A stretch of DNA of 64,000 nt, from the NCBI GenBank assembly GCA_038526915.1, contig JBCBGF010000004.1, positions 1-64,000 of the forward strand. Direction: 5' to 3'. Positions 7,802 to 16,580 of the stretch are shown piece after piece. The stretch comes from JBCBGF01 sp038526915. Its GTDB lineage: Bacteria; Pseudomonadota; Alphaproteobacteria; Rhodobacterales; Rhodobacteraceae. The translations under genes were made by a program, and so were the position numbers. The notes under the pieces are model-generated. The model saw only the letters and a list, made by a program, of their open reading frames with translations. It had not been told where the DNA came from and searched no databases. The first letter of the stretch is position 1; the number at the start of each line of letters is the position of its first letter.

Positions 7802-9226
7802 ATGAGCGATACCGCCCCGTTCCGTCCGTTCGACACGCTTTTGGATCAGGACCGCGCGCTGGGCCTGTTGCAAGAGGCCGTGGCGGGGGCCGATGATGGC
7901 GAGCTGTTCATCGAACGCAAGCGGTCTGAGGCGCTGATGTTCGATGATGGGCGCATCAAGACGGCCAGTTACAATGCGGCTGAAGGGTTCGGGCTGCGCG
8001 CCGTGCGGGGCGAAACCGCGGGTTATGCGCATTCGACCGAGATCAGCGAAGAGGCCCTGAAGCGCGCGGTTGCCACAGCGCGGCTGGCGGTGGGGGATGG
8101 CGGCGGGACGATGGCGCAGGCCCCGGTGCCCACGAACACGCGGCTGTATTCTGACAACGATCCGATGGCCGACGCGGCCTTTGGGCTGAAGGTGGAAACG
8201 CTGCGCGAGATTGATGCGTTCGGGCGGGGGCTGGATCCGCGGGTGGTTCAGGTGTCGGCCACGCTGTCTGCGGCCTTGCAGGAGGTGGAGATCCTGCGGC
8301 CCGAGGGCGATGTGGTGCGCGACGTGCGGCCCATGACGCGGCTGACGGTTAGCCTGATTGTCGAAGAAAACGGGCGCCGCGAATCCGGTATGGCCGGTGG
8401 CGGCGGGCGCACCGCGCTGACCGGGCTGATTGCGCCCGAACACTGGCAGGGGGTCACGCGCGAGGCGCTGCGGATCGCGCTGGTGAACCTGAAATCCGTC
8501 CCCGCGCCTGCGGGCGTGATGGATGTCGTTCTGGGCCCCGGCTGGCCGGGGATCTTGCTGCACGAGGCGGTGGGTCACGGGCTTGAGGGCGATTTCAACC
8601 GCAAGAAAACCTCGGCCTTTGCTGGGCTTATGGGCAAACGCGTGGCCGCGCCCGGGGTGACGGTTCTCGACGACGGTACAATCCCCGACCGGCGCGGATC
8701 AATCACGGTGGACGATGAGGGCACGCCGTCGGGCAAGAACGTGCTGATCGAAGATGGGATCCTGGTGGGCTTCATGCAGGACCGGCAGAACGCCCGGCTG
8801 ATGGATGTGCCCGCGACCGGGAACGGGCGGCGCGAAAGCTTTGCCCACCCGCCAATGCCGCGGATGACCAACACCTATATGCTGTCGGGCGATGCGGCAC
8901 CGGGCGACATCGTCGCCGATCTCAAGGACGGGATCTATGCGGTGGGCTTTGGCGGCGGCCAGGTGGACATCACCAGCGGCAAGTTCGTGTTTTCCTGCAC
9001 CGAAGCCTATCGGGTGGAGAACGGGCAGATCGGCGCGCCGGTCAAGGGCGCGACGTTGATCGGTGATGGACCCACCGCGCTCAAGGACATCCGCGCGATC
9101 GGCAATGACATGGCGCTGGATCCCGGGATCGGCAATTGCGGCAAGGCCGGACAATGGGTGCCGGTGGGCGTGGGCCAGCCGACGCTGATGATCGGCGGGC
9201 TGACGGTGGGCGGCTCGGCCGCGTGA
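7802..9226 (+). CDS. tldD: Metalloprotease TldD
   Basis: TldD is the zinc-bearing partner of the TldD-TldE (PmbA) protease that degrades unfolded peptides and matures some peptide toxins. The 474-residue protein has the HExxxH zinc motif at residues 254-259 (LHEAVGHGLEGDF), ERKRSEALMFDDGRIK near the N-terminus and GNCGKAGQWVPVGVGQP near the C-terminus, all family landmarks. The partner gene pmbA is not in the window. It is the first gene of a plus-strand unit and overlaps the next GNAT gene by four bases. Confidence 0.96.
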   Translation: MSDTAPFRPFDTLLDQDRALGLLQEAVAGADDGELFIERKRSEALMFDDGRIKTASYNAAEGFGLRAVRGETAGYAHSTEISEEALKRAVATARLAVGDGGGTMAQAPVPTNTRLYSDNDPMADAAFGLKVETLREIDAFGRGLDPRVVQVSATLSAALQEVEILRPEGDVVRDVRPMTRLTVSLIVEENGRRESGMAGGGGRTALTGLIAPEHWQGVTREALRIALVNLKSVPAPAGVMDVVLGPGWPGILLHEAVGHGLEGDFNRKKTSAFAGLMGKRVAAPGVTVLDDGTIPDRRGSITVDDEGTPSGKNVLIEDGILVGFMQDRQNARLMDVPATGNGRRESFAHPPMPRMTNTYMLSGDAAPGDIVADLKDGIYAVGFGGGQVDITSGKFVFSCTEAYRVENGQIGAPVKGATLIGDGPTALKDIRAIGNDMALDPGIGNCGKAGQWVPVGVGQPTLMIGGLTVGGSAA

Positions 9227-9702
9227 CGCATGTGCGCCCGATGGTGCCAGAGGATGCGACGGCCCTGGCCGCCGTCTGGCATGAGGCGTGGCATGACGGG
9301 CACGGGGCGCTTCTGCCGCCCGCACTCATCGCGATCCGAGGCCTTGACGCGTTTGAGGCTGCCGCCCCCCGCCTGACGCACCCGGTCCTTGTGGCAGAGC
9401 TTGGGGGCACCGTGGCGGGCTTTGTGGGCTATGAGGGCGCGATGATCGAAAAGCTTTTTGTGGCGCGGACCGCGCGCGGGCGTGGGGTTGCCTCGGCCCT
9501 GATGGCCGCGGCCGAGGCCGAGATGCGGGCCGCGGGGCACAAAACCGCTGTTCTGGATTATGTCGCCGGCAACCTGCGCGCGGCGCGGTTTTATGCCCGC
9601 GAGGGTTGGCGTATCGCCCGGCAGGAAGACGATGAGATCGACACGCCCGAGGGCCCTGCAGGCTTTGTGGCGGTGATTTGCGAGAAAGACCTTGGCGCTT
9701 AA
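9223..9702 (+). CDS. GNAT-family N-acetyltransferase
   Basis: A 159-residue acetyltransferase starting at GTG 9223, which overlaps the tldD TGA (GTGA). Upstream in-frame ATGs lie within tldD and are unlikely. The acetyl-CoA loop is in KLFVARTARGRGVASALMAAAE, and the later NLRAARFYAREGWRI segment is typical of the family. The substrate cannot be predicted. The coupling to tldD may be only positional. The stop codon falls within the CtrA-type box that precedes dprA. Confidence 0.85.
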   Translation: MTHVRPMVPEDATALAAVWHEAWHDGHGALLPPALIAIRGLDAFEAAAPRLTHPVLVAELGGTVAGFVGYEGAMIEKLFVARTARGRGVASALMAAAEAEMRAAGHKTAVLDYVAGNLRAARFYAREGWRIARQEDDEIDTPEGPAGFVAVICEKDLGA

Positions 9703-9715
9703 CGCCCGCTTAACC
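9699..9715 (+). promoter_or_regulatory. CtrA-type binding site upstream of dprA (TTAA-N7-TTAACC)
   Basis: TTAA at 9699-9702, seven bases, then TTAACC at 9710-9715: the full CtrA consensus arrangement, 43 bases before the dprA start. Control of dprA by CtrA has been reported in Rhodobacter capsulatus. The first half overlaps the stop of the GNAT gene. Confidence 0.7.
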
Positions 9716-9757
9716 GATTCACCACCATAACAGTTTCAGCAAGCAGACGGAGGCAGG

Positions 9758-10888
9758 ATGGCTAAGGATTTTTCCCCTTCCCCACCCCCCCTCACCCCAC
9801 CCCTCACTGAGGAAGAGAAGCTTTCCTGGCTCCGTCTCTTGCGCTCACGCCGTGTCGGCGTGCGCACGTTTTACCGGCTGATGGCGGAACATGGCTCGGC
9901 TGAGGCGGCGCTTGCTGCGCTACCCGAGATCGCGCGGGCAGCAGGCGTCAGTGATTATGCCGTATGCACTGCAGATGCGGCGGAGGGCGAGTTTGCCGCG
10001 GGCCTCCGGGCCGGGGCGCAGTTGGTGGCTGCGGGCGAGACCGCATACCCGCCCGCATTCGGTGACCTTGATGATGCCCCCCCGCTTTTGTGGGTGTTGG
10101 GCGATCCCGCCCTTTTTGCCCGTCCGATGATCGCATTGGTGGGTGCGCGCAATGCCTCGAGCCTCGGCCTGCGCATGACCCGCAAGCTTGCGCGTGAGCT
10201 GGGCGAGGCCGGGTATGTCGTCGTCTCGGGCCTGGCGCGTGGGATCGACACCGCGGCCCATGACGGCGCTTTGAAGACGGGCACCGTGGCGGTCGTGGCC
10301 GGGGGCGTGGATGTGGTCTACCCGGCTGAGAACGCCGCATTGGCGCAGGAGATTGGCGATAGAGGGGCAATCATAAGCGACCAACCGATGCACATGACCC
10401 CCACAGCCCGGCATTTTCCAGCACGAAACCGGTTAATATCGGGGCTGGCCCAGGCGGTGGTCGTGGTTGAGGCGGCGGCAAAGTCGGGCAGCCTGATCAC
10501 CGCGCGAAACGCGCTGGATCAGGGGCGCGATGTGCTGGCCGTGCCGGGGCATCCGTTCGATGCGCGCGCGGCGGGGTGCAACATGCTGATCCGCGATGGC
10601 GCCGCTCTGGTCCGCGGGGCGCGCGATATCCTGACCGCGCTAAAACGGCCGGAGCCAGCCCAGGCCCCTGCCCCGGCTTGTGAAGACCGCCCCGTTCGCG
10701 ATCTGGCCGCGACGGCCAAGCTTCATCGGATGATCCTGGATCAGCTCGGGCCCACCCCGGTGGCCGAGGATCAGCTGATCCGCGATCTGAAGGCCACGCC
10801 TGCAGATGTGGCACCTGCATTGGTGAAGTTGGAACTGGACGGCAAGATCCGACGGGCCGCCGGCGGCATGGTGGCGCGCATGATCTGA
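9758..10888 (+). CDS. dprA: DNA processing protein DprA (Smf)
   Basis: DprA binds incoming single-stranded DNA and loads RecA during natural transformation; in Rhodobacterales it is also needed for gene-transfer-agent recipients. The 376-residue protein has the extended Rossmann fold (about residues 65-290): IALVGARNASSLG, VVSGLARGIDTAAH, FPARNRLISGLA, KSGSLITARNALDQGRDVLAVPG. A C-terminal winged-helix domain covers about 305-376. The N-terminal region contains a SAM-like part (about 25-60). ATG with GGAGG upstream. The CtrA-type box ahead suggests cell-cycle or quorum-linked control. Confidence 0.96.
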   Translation: MAKDFSPSPPPLTPPLTEEEKLSWLRLLRSRRVGVRTFYRLMAEHGSAEAALAALPEIARAAGVSDYAVCTADAAEGEFAAGLRAGAQLVAAGETAYPPAFGDLDDAPPLLWVLGDPALFARPMIALVGARNASSLGLRMTRKLARELGEAGYVVVSGLARGIDTAAHDGALKTGTVAVVAGGVDVVYPAENAALAQEIGDRGAIISDQPMHMTPTARHFPARNRLISGLAQAVVVVEAAAKSGSLITARNALDQGRDVLAVPGHPFDARAAGCNMLIRDGAALVRGARDILTALKRPEPAQAPAPACEDRPVRDLAATAKLHRMILDQLGPTPVAEDQLIRDLKATPADVAPALVKLELDGKIRRAAGGMVARMI

Positions 10889-11223
10889 GGCGGCCGGGCT
10901 TAGAGAACAGGGTTTCGACGCGGCATCCACCGGGCGTTGATATGCCGTTAGGTGCGGATCTCTTGACCGAAAACCATCAGGTTCGCGGCATGCTTCCGAC
11001 CTTTGGCACAGGGCACTTACGGTGACGCGGCACATCAGAAGGCCGTTGAATTGAGGGCGGCATCCAACAGCAGATACGATGGACGTTCCGCTGCATCCCG
11101 CCCGAAAACAACGGACGTCTTCCGCCCAAATCATCCCCCGCAGCATTCCGGGCGTTGACAATCCACCGGACGACCCCACATCTTGCGCCGCTATGCGCCT
11201 TGCTCGGTTCTGAAAGGAAGTCC
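10889..11223 (+). promoter_or_regulatory. Intergenic region before topA with a candidate sigma-70 promoter
   Basis: This 335-base gap has no convincing gene. A candidate promoter is TTGACA at 11155-11160, a 17-base spacer and ACATCT at 11178-11183, about 40 bases before the topA start. The rest (10889-11150) shows nothing recognisable, and no terminator for dprA was found. Confidence 0.45.
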
Positions 11224-13797
11224 ATGCCCGTTGTCGTTGTCGAGTCACCAGCCAAGGCCAAGACAATCAACAAATATCTGGGCCCCGATTACACGGTGCT
11301 CGCCAGCTATGGACACGTGCGCGACCTGCCGCCCAAGGACGGATCGGTCGATCCCGACGCCGCCTTCGAGATGAAATGGGAGGTCGCGAGCGACAGCAAA
11401 AAACATGTGAAGGCGATCGCCGATGCGCTGAAGGAAGACGGCGAGTTGATCCTTGCCACCGACCCCGATCGCGAGGGCGAGGCGATCAGTTGGCACCTGG
11501 AAGAAGCGCTGCGGGGCCGCAAGGCCATCAAGAAAGACACGCCGGTCAGCAGGGTGGTGTTTAACGCGATCACCAAGTCGGCGGTGACCGAGGCGATGCA
11601 GAACCCGCGCGAGGTCGATCAGGATCTGGTGGAGGCCTATCTGGCGCGGCGGGCGCTGGACTATCTGGTGGGCTTCAACCTCAGCCCGGTCCTGTGGCGC
11701 AAGCTGCCCGGCGCGAAATCGGCGGGGCGAGTGCAGTCGGTCTGCCTGCGCCTGATCGTCGAGCGGGAAATGGAGATCGAGGCGTTCCGTGCCCAGGAAT
11801 ACTGGACCGTGAAAGCCGAACTGGCGACGCCGCGGGGCCAGACCTATGAGGCGCGGCTGACGGTTTTGGGTGGCAACAAGCTCGACAAGTTCGACATCGC
11901 GAACGAGGCCGCGGCGGAGCTGGCGGTGCAAGCGATTACCTCGCGCGATCTGACGGTGCAGTCGGTTGAGGCCAAGCCCGGCACGCGCAACCCCTCTGCC
12001 CCGTTCATGACCTCGACCCTGCAGCAAGAGGCCAGCCGCAAGTTCGGCTTTGGCGCGCGGCAGACGATGCAGGTGGCCCAGCGCCTCTATGAGGCCGGGC
12101 ACATTACCTATATGCGGACCGACGGCATCGACATGGCGCCCGAGGCGGTGATGGCCGCGCGCGATGCGATCAAGGATCGGTTTGGGGCGGAGTATCTGCC
12201 CGACAGCCCGCGGATGTACAAAAACAAGGCCAAGAACGCGCAAGAAGCGCATGAATGCATCCGGCCCACGGATATGACGCAGGATGCCGCCGGGCTGAAG
12301 CTGGCCGATCCCGATCAGCGCAAGCTGTACGATCTGGTGTGGAAGCGGACGCTGGCGAGCCAGATGGCCGCGGCGCGGCTCGAGCGGACCACAGTGGATG
12401 TGGGCAGCGCGGACGGTCAAGTGATGCTGCGCGCGACGGGACAGGTCGTTCTGTTTGACGGGTTCATCCGCGTCTACGAGGAAGGCCGGGACGACGCGAT
12501 CGTCGATGATGATGACAAGCGCCTGCCCCAGATCATGCAGGGTGAGGCGGCGGAGAAGCGGCAGGTCACGCCAGAGCAGCATTTCACCCAGCCGCCCCCG
12601 CGTTATACCGAGGCGACCCTGGTCAAACGGATGGAAGAGCTGGGGATCGGGCGGCCGTCGACCTATGCCAGCATCGTGACGACCATTCAGGATCGCGAAT
12701 ACGTGCGGAAAGAGAAGAACCGGCTGTTCCCCGAGGATAAGGGGCGGCTGGTGACGGCGTTTCTGGAGAACTACTTCCGCCGCTACGTGGGCTATCAGTT
12801 CACCGCGGAGTTGGAAGAAGAGCTGGACGATATCACCGCAGGTGAGCGCGACTATAAGGATGTGCTCAGCCGGTTTTGGCGTGATTTCACCGCCGCACTG
12901 GCCGAGACCAGCGATCTGCGGATCACCGAGGTTCTGGAAAAGATCAACGAGGTGTTGGAACCGCACCTGTTCCCGCCCAACGCAGATGGCACCGATCCGC
13001 GGCTGTGCCCCAATTGCGGGACCGGGCGGTTGTCGATGCGTACAGCGCGGTCAGGCGGGGCCTTCATCGGCTGTTCGAACTATCCCGAGTGCCGCTATAC
13101 CCGCGCGTTTGGTCCACCGGGCGCGGAAGGCGAGGACAGTGGCATTCCGCCCGAAGGCAAGCTGCTTGGCGAGGATGCAGGCGACCAGATCTTTGCCTTC
13201 AAGGGGCGGTTCGGGCCTTACGTCCAGCGCGGGCAGGTGACTGAGGAGAACAAGAAACCGCCGCGGCAGTCGATCCCGAAGGATTGGCCGCCGGCGGAGG
13301 TGGACCTGGCGCAGGCGCTGAAGCTGTTGTCCCTGCCCCGTCTAGTGGGCCCGCATCCCGAGGACGGTGTGAATGTCTGGGCCAATATCGGGCGATACGG
13401 GCCCTATCTCAAGCACGCCGACAGCACGTCGGATCGTGGTGGCACGAATGCCAATCTTGAAAGCATAGAAGAGGTGTTCACGGTCGGCATGAACCGGGCG
13501 GTGCAGCTCTTGGCCGAAAAGGTGGCCTCTCGCGGCGGGCGAGGCGCTGCGGCGAAACCGCTGCGCGACCTGGGCGAGCACCCCGAAGAGGGCGGCGCGG
13601 TCAGTATCATGGACGGCAAGTACGGGCCTTATGTGAAATGGGCAAAGGTGAACGCCACACTTCCCAAGGAGACCGATCCAGCGAACGTCACAATGGAGAT
13701 GGCGGTTGAGCTGATTTCGGAAAAGCAGGCCAAGAAGGGCACGCGCCGGAAATCAACCGCCAAAAAGAAGGCCGCGCCCAAGAAGAAGACGGCATGA
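11224..13797 (+). CDS. topA: DNA topoisomerase I
   Basis: Type IA topoisomerase that relaxes negative supercoils. The 857-residue protein starts at MPVVVVESPAKAKTI, preceded by AAAGGAAG; a longer reading upstream lacks support. The Toprim acidic residues are in LATDPDREGEAISWH, and the active-site tyrosine is Y296 in HITYMRTDG. One C4 zinc finger is visible (C595, C598, C617, C623). After it come repeated GPYV-type C-terminal modules (RFGPYVQRG, RYGPYLKHA, KYGPYVKWA) and a lysine-rich tail. E. coli TopA has more zinc-finger modules, so this is the alphaproteobacterial form. Confidence 0.97.
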   Translation: MPVVVVESPAKAKTINKYLGPDYTVLASYGHVRDLPPKDGSVDPDAAFEMKWEVASDSKKHVKAIADALKEDGELILATDPDREGEAISWHLEEALRGRKAIKKDTPVSRVVFNAITKSAVTEAMQNPREVDQDLVEAYLARRALDYLVGFNLSPVLWRKLPGAKSAGRVQSVCLRLIVEREMEIEAFRAQEYWTVKAELATPRGQTYEARLTVLGGNKLDKFDIANEAAAELAVQAITSRDLTVQSVEAKPGTRNPSAPFMTSTLQQEASRKFGFGARQTMQVAQRLYEAGHITYMRTDGIDMAPEAVMAARDAIKDRFGAEYLPDSPRMYKNKAKNAQEAHECIRPTDMTQDAAGLKLADPDQRKLYDLVWKRTLASQMAAARLERTTVDVGSADGQVMLRATGQVVLFDGFIRVYEEGRDDAIVDDDDKRLPQIMQGEAAEKRQVTPEQHFTQPPPRYTEATLVKRMEELGIGRPSTYASIVTTIQDREYVRKEKNRLFPEDKGRLVTAFLENYFRRYVGYQFTAELEEELDDITAGERDYKDVLSRFWRDFTAALAETSDLRITEVLEKINEVLEPHLFPPNADGTDPRLCPNCGTGRLSMRTARSGGAFIGCSNYPECRYTRAFGPPGAEGEDSGIPPEGKLLGEDAGDQIFAFKGRFGPYVQRGQVTEENKKPPRQSIPKDWPPAEVDLAQALKLLSLPRLVGPHPEDGVNVWANIGRYGPYLKHADSTSDRGGTNANLESIEEVFTVGMNRAVQLLAEKVASRGGRGAAAKPLRDLGEHPEEGGAVSIMDGKYGPYVKWAKVNATLPKETDPANVTMEMAVELISEKQAKKGTRRKSTAKKKAAPKKKTA

Positions 13798-13813
13798 GCA
13801 GCGTCAGCGCGTA

Positions 13814-13866
13814 TTTCAAGCCCTCTTGAAATCAACACTTTAACCCGATTTCCACATGGAAATCGG
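13814..13866. terminator. Paired hairpins between convergent topA and sulfotransferase genes
   Basis: Two perfect stems lie in the 70-base convergent gap: 13814-13820 with 13825-13831 (7 bp, loop CCCT), and 13845-13853 with 13858-13866 (9 bp, loop ACAT). Neither has a long T run, but both are compact and well placed to end transcription from either side. Confidence 0.55.
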
Positions 13867-13867
13867 A

Positions 13868-14740
13868 CTAGCCCGCCAGCCGAACGGGCAAGGCAGGCGA
13901 CCCCATCATCAAGCGCAATTCCTTGGCATTGCGGGCCCGCACGATCCCGTTCGGCCCGCCGATCCGCCGCATATCGGCTTTGACAGGCGATGGCGGAAGC
14001 CCAAGGCGCGCGCAGATGCGATCGATCGTGCGCTGGTGAAAGCGGGCCTGCGACAGGTCTTCTTCGTAGCTGACGCGAATATGTGGCACGCCGGACATCA
14101 GCCGATCCTCGAAATCAAGAAGCTGCGCGTTCCATGCAAACTGATCGGCAAACGCGTCGGGCGCGATATCGACCTGGGCCTGTGGCGGGGCCTTTCGATC
14201 CCCTTTCAGCCGGTGATAATGCCCCGTCGCCTGCGCCAGTGACAAAGACAGCGCCTGGTCGAAGGTGTTCCGCCTGAGATGCAACAGCGTATATCCATCG
14301 TCGGCCAGATCCGCGAAAAACGCGGAGGGATCGGGCGTTCGCTGGATTTCGAGCATCTGATAGCTGAGAAATTTGCTGCCAAACACTTGCGCGCCCGACA
14401 GGCGGGCCAGCCCGTTGAGATAGCGGTGCGGGTGGCCCATCGCGTAGTTCAGCATCTCGCCCGCGCAGGCGACCCCATGCACCTGGTTGAGCAGACGCGC
14501 CAGAAGCGTGGAGCCTGACCGTGGGCGCCCGAAAATCAGGAACCGCCGGGGCATCGGGCCGGGGGGCAGCATCGCGCACCGAGCCCAGACAGCCCCTGCG
14601 CGCGCATACCCGCGTGGCGTGACGCGCCCCTTATGCCATCGGCCAAGCACATATGGGTCGCCCACGGGGGGATGGCCGTAGACGGGGTGATCGGTGATGA
14701 CGGGGGGCGTGGGGGCGGATGGCAGGGGGAGATCGAACAT
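13868..14740 (-). CDS. Sulfotransferase (Stf0/PAPS-dependent type)
   Basis: A predicted 290-residue sulfotransferase that would move a sulfate group from PAPS to a carbohydrate or lipid. The 5'-phosphosulfate loop is FGRPRSGSTLLARLLN (about residues 70-85). A later LLHLRRNTFDQALSLSLAQ segment and VSYEEDL fit the 3'-phosphate-binding and Stf0-like parts. The start is uncertain: the ATG at 14740 (MFDLPLPS) is chosen, with AAGG ten bases upstream, but an in-frame GTG at 14770 is possible. It is monocistronic, convergent with topA and divergent from the CoA-transferase genes. The acceptor is unknown. Confidence 0.8.
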   Translation of the reverse strand: MFDLPLPSAPTPPVITDHPVYGHPPVGDPYVLGRWHKGRVTPRGYARAGAVWARCAMLPPGPMPRRFLIFGRPRSGSTLLARLLNQVHGVACAGEMLNYAMGHPHRYLNGLARLSGAQVFGSKFLSYQMLEIQRTPDPSAFFADLADDGYTLLHLRRNTFDQALSLSLAQATGHYHRLKGDRKAPPQAQVDIAPDAFADQFAWNAQLLDFEDRLMSGVPHIRVSYEEDLSQARFHQRTIDRICARLGLPPSPVKADMRRIGGPNGIVRARNAKELRLMMGSPALPVRLAG

Positions 14741-14888
14741 GAAGAGGGCCTTGCAGGAGAGTGACGCCACCTGACCGCAGGAAGGTGAATCATCCGTTAA
14801 GCCCGCCCCTGCCGCGCTGCGGCGTGGTGCATTGACACCACATCGCCAGGCCCGCTACCTAGCCCGCGACACAGCAAAGGGACGGATT

Positions 14889-15584
14889 ATGAAGAAAGTC
14901 TACGGCTCAGCCGCCGAGGCCCTGGATGGGCTGCTGTTTGACGGGATGTTCATTGCTTCGGGCGGGTTTGGCCTGTGTGGCATCCCCGAACTGCTTCTGG
15001 ACGCGATCAAGGACGCGGGCACCAAGGATCTGACCTTTGCGTCTAACAACGCGGGCGTGGACGATTTTGGGATCGGGATCCTGTTGCAGACCCGCCAAGT
15101 GAAAAAGATGATCTCGTCCTACGTGGGCGAAAACGCTGAGTTCATGCGGCAGTATCTGTCGGGCGAGCTGGAGCTGGAATTCAATCCGCAAGGCACCCTG
15201 GCCGAACGGATGCGGGCGGGTGGCTGCGGCATTCCGGGGTTCTACACCAAGACCGGCGTCGGCACCGTGATCGCCGAGGGCAAGGATCATAAGGATTTCG
15301 ACGGCGAGACATATATCATGGAAAAGGGCATCTTCGCCGATCTGTCGATCGTGAAGGCCTGGAAAGCCGATGAGACCGGCAATGCGATCTTCCGCAAGAC
15401 CGCGCGCAACTTTAATCCGCCGGCGGCGATGTGCGGCAAGACCTGCGTGATGGAGGTGGAAGAGATCGTGCCTGTGGGCAGCCTCGACCCCGATCACATC
15501 CACCTGCCGGGGATCTATGTGAACCGGATCATTCAGGGTGAGCACGAGAAACGGATTGAACAGCGTACAGTGAGGGCCGCCTGA
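14889..15584 (+). CDS. scoA: 3-oxoacid CoA-transferase subunit A
   Basis: Subunit A of a succinyl-CoA:3-ketoacid (or acetoacetate) CoA-transferase, used to activate acetoacetate for catabolism. The 231-residue protein starts at ATG 14889 (MKKVYGSA) with AAAGGGA upstream. The CoA-transferase family I signature GGFGLCGIPE is at about residues 22-31, with FASNNAGVDDFGIG and GGCGIPGFYTKTGVGT downstream. Its stop and the start of subunit B share one base, so the two are made together. Confidence 0.94.
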   Translation: MKKVYGSAAEALDGLLFDGMFIASGGFGLCGIPELLLDAIKDAGTKDLTFASNNAGVDDFGIGILLQTRQVKKMISSYVGENAEFMRQYLSGELELEFNPQGTLAERMRAGGCGIPGFYTKTGVGTVIAEGKDHKDFDGETYIMEKGIFADLSIVKAWKADETGNAIFRKTARNFNPPAAMCGKTCVMEVEEIVPVGSLDPDHIHLPGIYVNRIIQGEHEKRIEQRTVRAA

Positions 15585-16210
15585 TGCCTTGGGATCGCAA
15601 CGAGATGGCCGCACGGGCGGCGCAGGAGCTTGAAGACGGGATGTATGTGAACCTTGGCATCGGGATCCCGACGCTGGTGTCGAACTATATCCCCGAGGGT
15701 GTCGAGGTAACGCTGCAATCGGAGAACGGGATGCTGGGCATGGGCCCCTTCCCCATCGAGGGCGAAGAAGACGCCGATCTGATCAATGCGGGCAAGCAGA
15801 CGATTACAGAGCTTCCGCAGACCGCGTATTTCGACAGTGCCACGTCGTTCGGCATGATCCGGGGCGGCAAGATCGCGATGGCGATTTTGGGCGCGATGGA
15901 AGTGGCGGAGAATGGTGATCTCGCCAACTGGATGATCCCCGGCAAGCTGGTGAAAGGCATGGGTGGCGCGATGGATCTGGTCGCCGGTGTCGGCCGTGTC
16001 GTGGTGGTGATGGATCACCAGAACAAGCACGGCGACTCCAAGGTATTGACGGAATGCACCCTGCCCCTGACGGGCAAGTCAGTGGTCGACCGGATCATCA
16101 CGAACCTTGGCGTTCTGGACGTGGTCGAGGGTGGCCTGAAGATCGTGGAATGCGCGCCGGGTGTGAGCGAGGATGATCTGCGCGCCGCGACTGAGGCCGC
16201 CATTGTCTGA
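15584..16210 (+). CDS. scoB: 3-oxoacid CoA-transferase subunit B
   Basis: Subunit B carries the catalytic glutamate that forms the CoA thioester; here it is E47 in the SENGMLGMG motif. GIGIPTLVSNYIP (about residues 25-37) and FGMIRGGKIAMAILGAMEV are further landmarks. The 208-residue length is normal. It is coupled to scoA by an overlapping TGATG. Whether the donor is succinyl-CoA or acetyl-CoA cannot be decided from sequence. Confidence 0.94.
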   Translation: MPWDRNEMAARAAQELEDGMYVNLGIGIPTLVSNYIPEGVEVTLQSENGMLGMGPFPIEGEEDADLINAGKQTITELPQTAYFDSATSFGMIRGGKIAMAILGAMEVAENGDLANWMIPGKLVKGMGGAMDLVAGVGRVVVVMDHQNKHGDSKVLTECTLPLTGKSVVDRIITNLGVLDVVEGGLKIVECAPGVSEDDLRAATEAAIV

Positions 16211-16493
16211 GTTCGAGATCGCGCGCGAGGTTGAGGGATCGAAGGGACGGTATGTCATCTATCAAGGGGATGACTTTGCCGAGCTGACCTATTCGATCCT
16301 GTCGCCGCAAACGGTGATCGCCGATCACACTGGTGTGCCCGAGCAGTTCAAGGGCACCGGGATGGGCAAGGCGCTGGTGGCGCGGCTGGTGGCGGATGCG
16401 GAGGCGGAAGGGTTCAAGATCGTGCCGCTCTGCCCCTTTGTGAATGCCGAGCGGCGCAAACACCCCGAATGGGCACATCTCTTTAATGTGTGA
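16203..16493 (+). CDS. Small GNAT-like N-acetyltransferase (NATD1/COG2388 type)
   Basis: A 96-residue single-domain acetyltransferase-like protein. It has IADHTGVPEQFKGTGMGKALV (acetyl-CoA loop) and the hallmark PLCPFVNAERRKHPEW. The best start is TTG 16203, which overlaps the scoB stop and has GAGG upstream; an ATG at 16173 lies well inside scoB. Proteins of this type are widespread, and their substrate is mostly unknown. Coupling to scoAB is positional. Confidence 0.82.
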   Translation: MSEFEIAREVEGSKGRYVIYQGDDFAELTYSILSPQTVIADHTGVPEQFKGTGMGKALVARLVADAEAEGFKIVPLCPFVNAERRKHPEWAHLFNV

Positions 16494-16580
16494 CATGTTT
16501 AATTTGTGATGTGGGGGCTGTGCGCAGGGTGGCACATCCTTCATAATACTGCCCAATTCTGCGGCTAGCCGTCGGGGCAA

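Noticed and set aside
10889..11223. Possible gene or gene remnant in the gap before topA
   Set aside because: The open frames in this gap have no ribosome site, start sense or recognisable domain and look like shadow frames of a non-coding GC-rich stretch.
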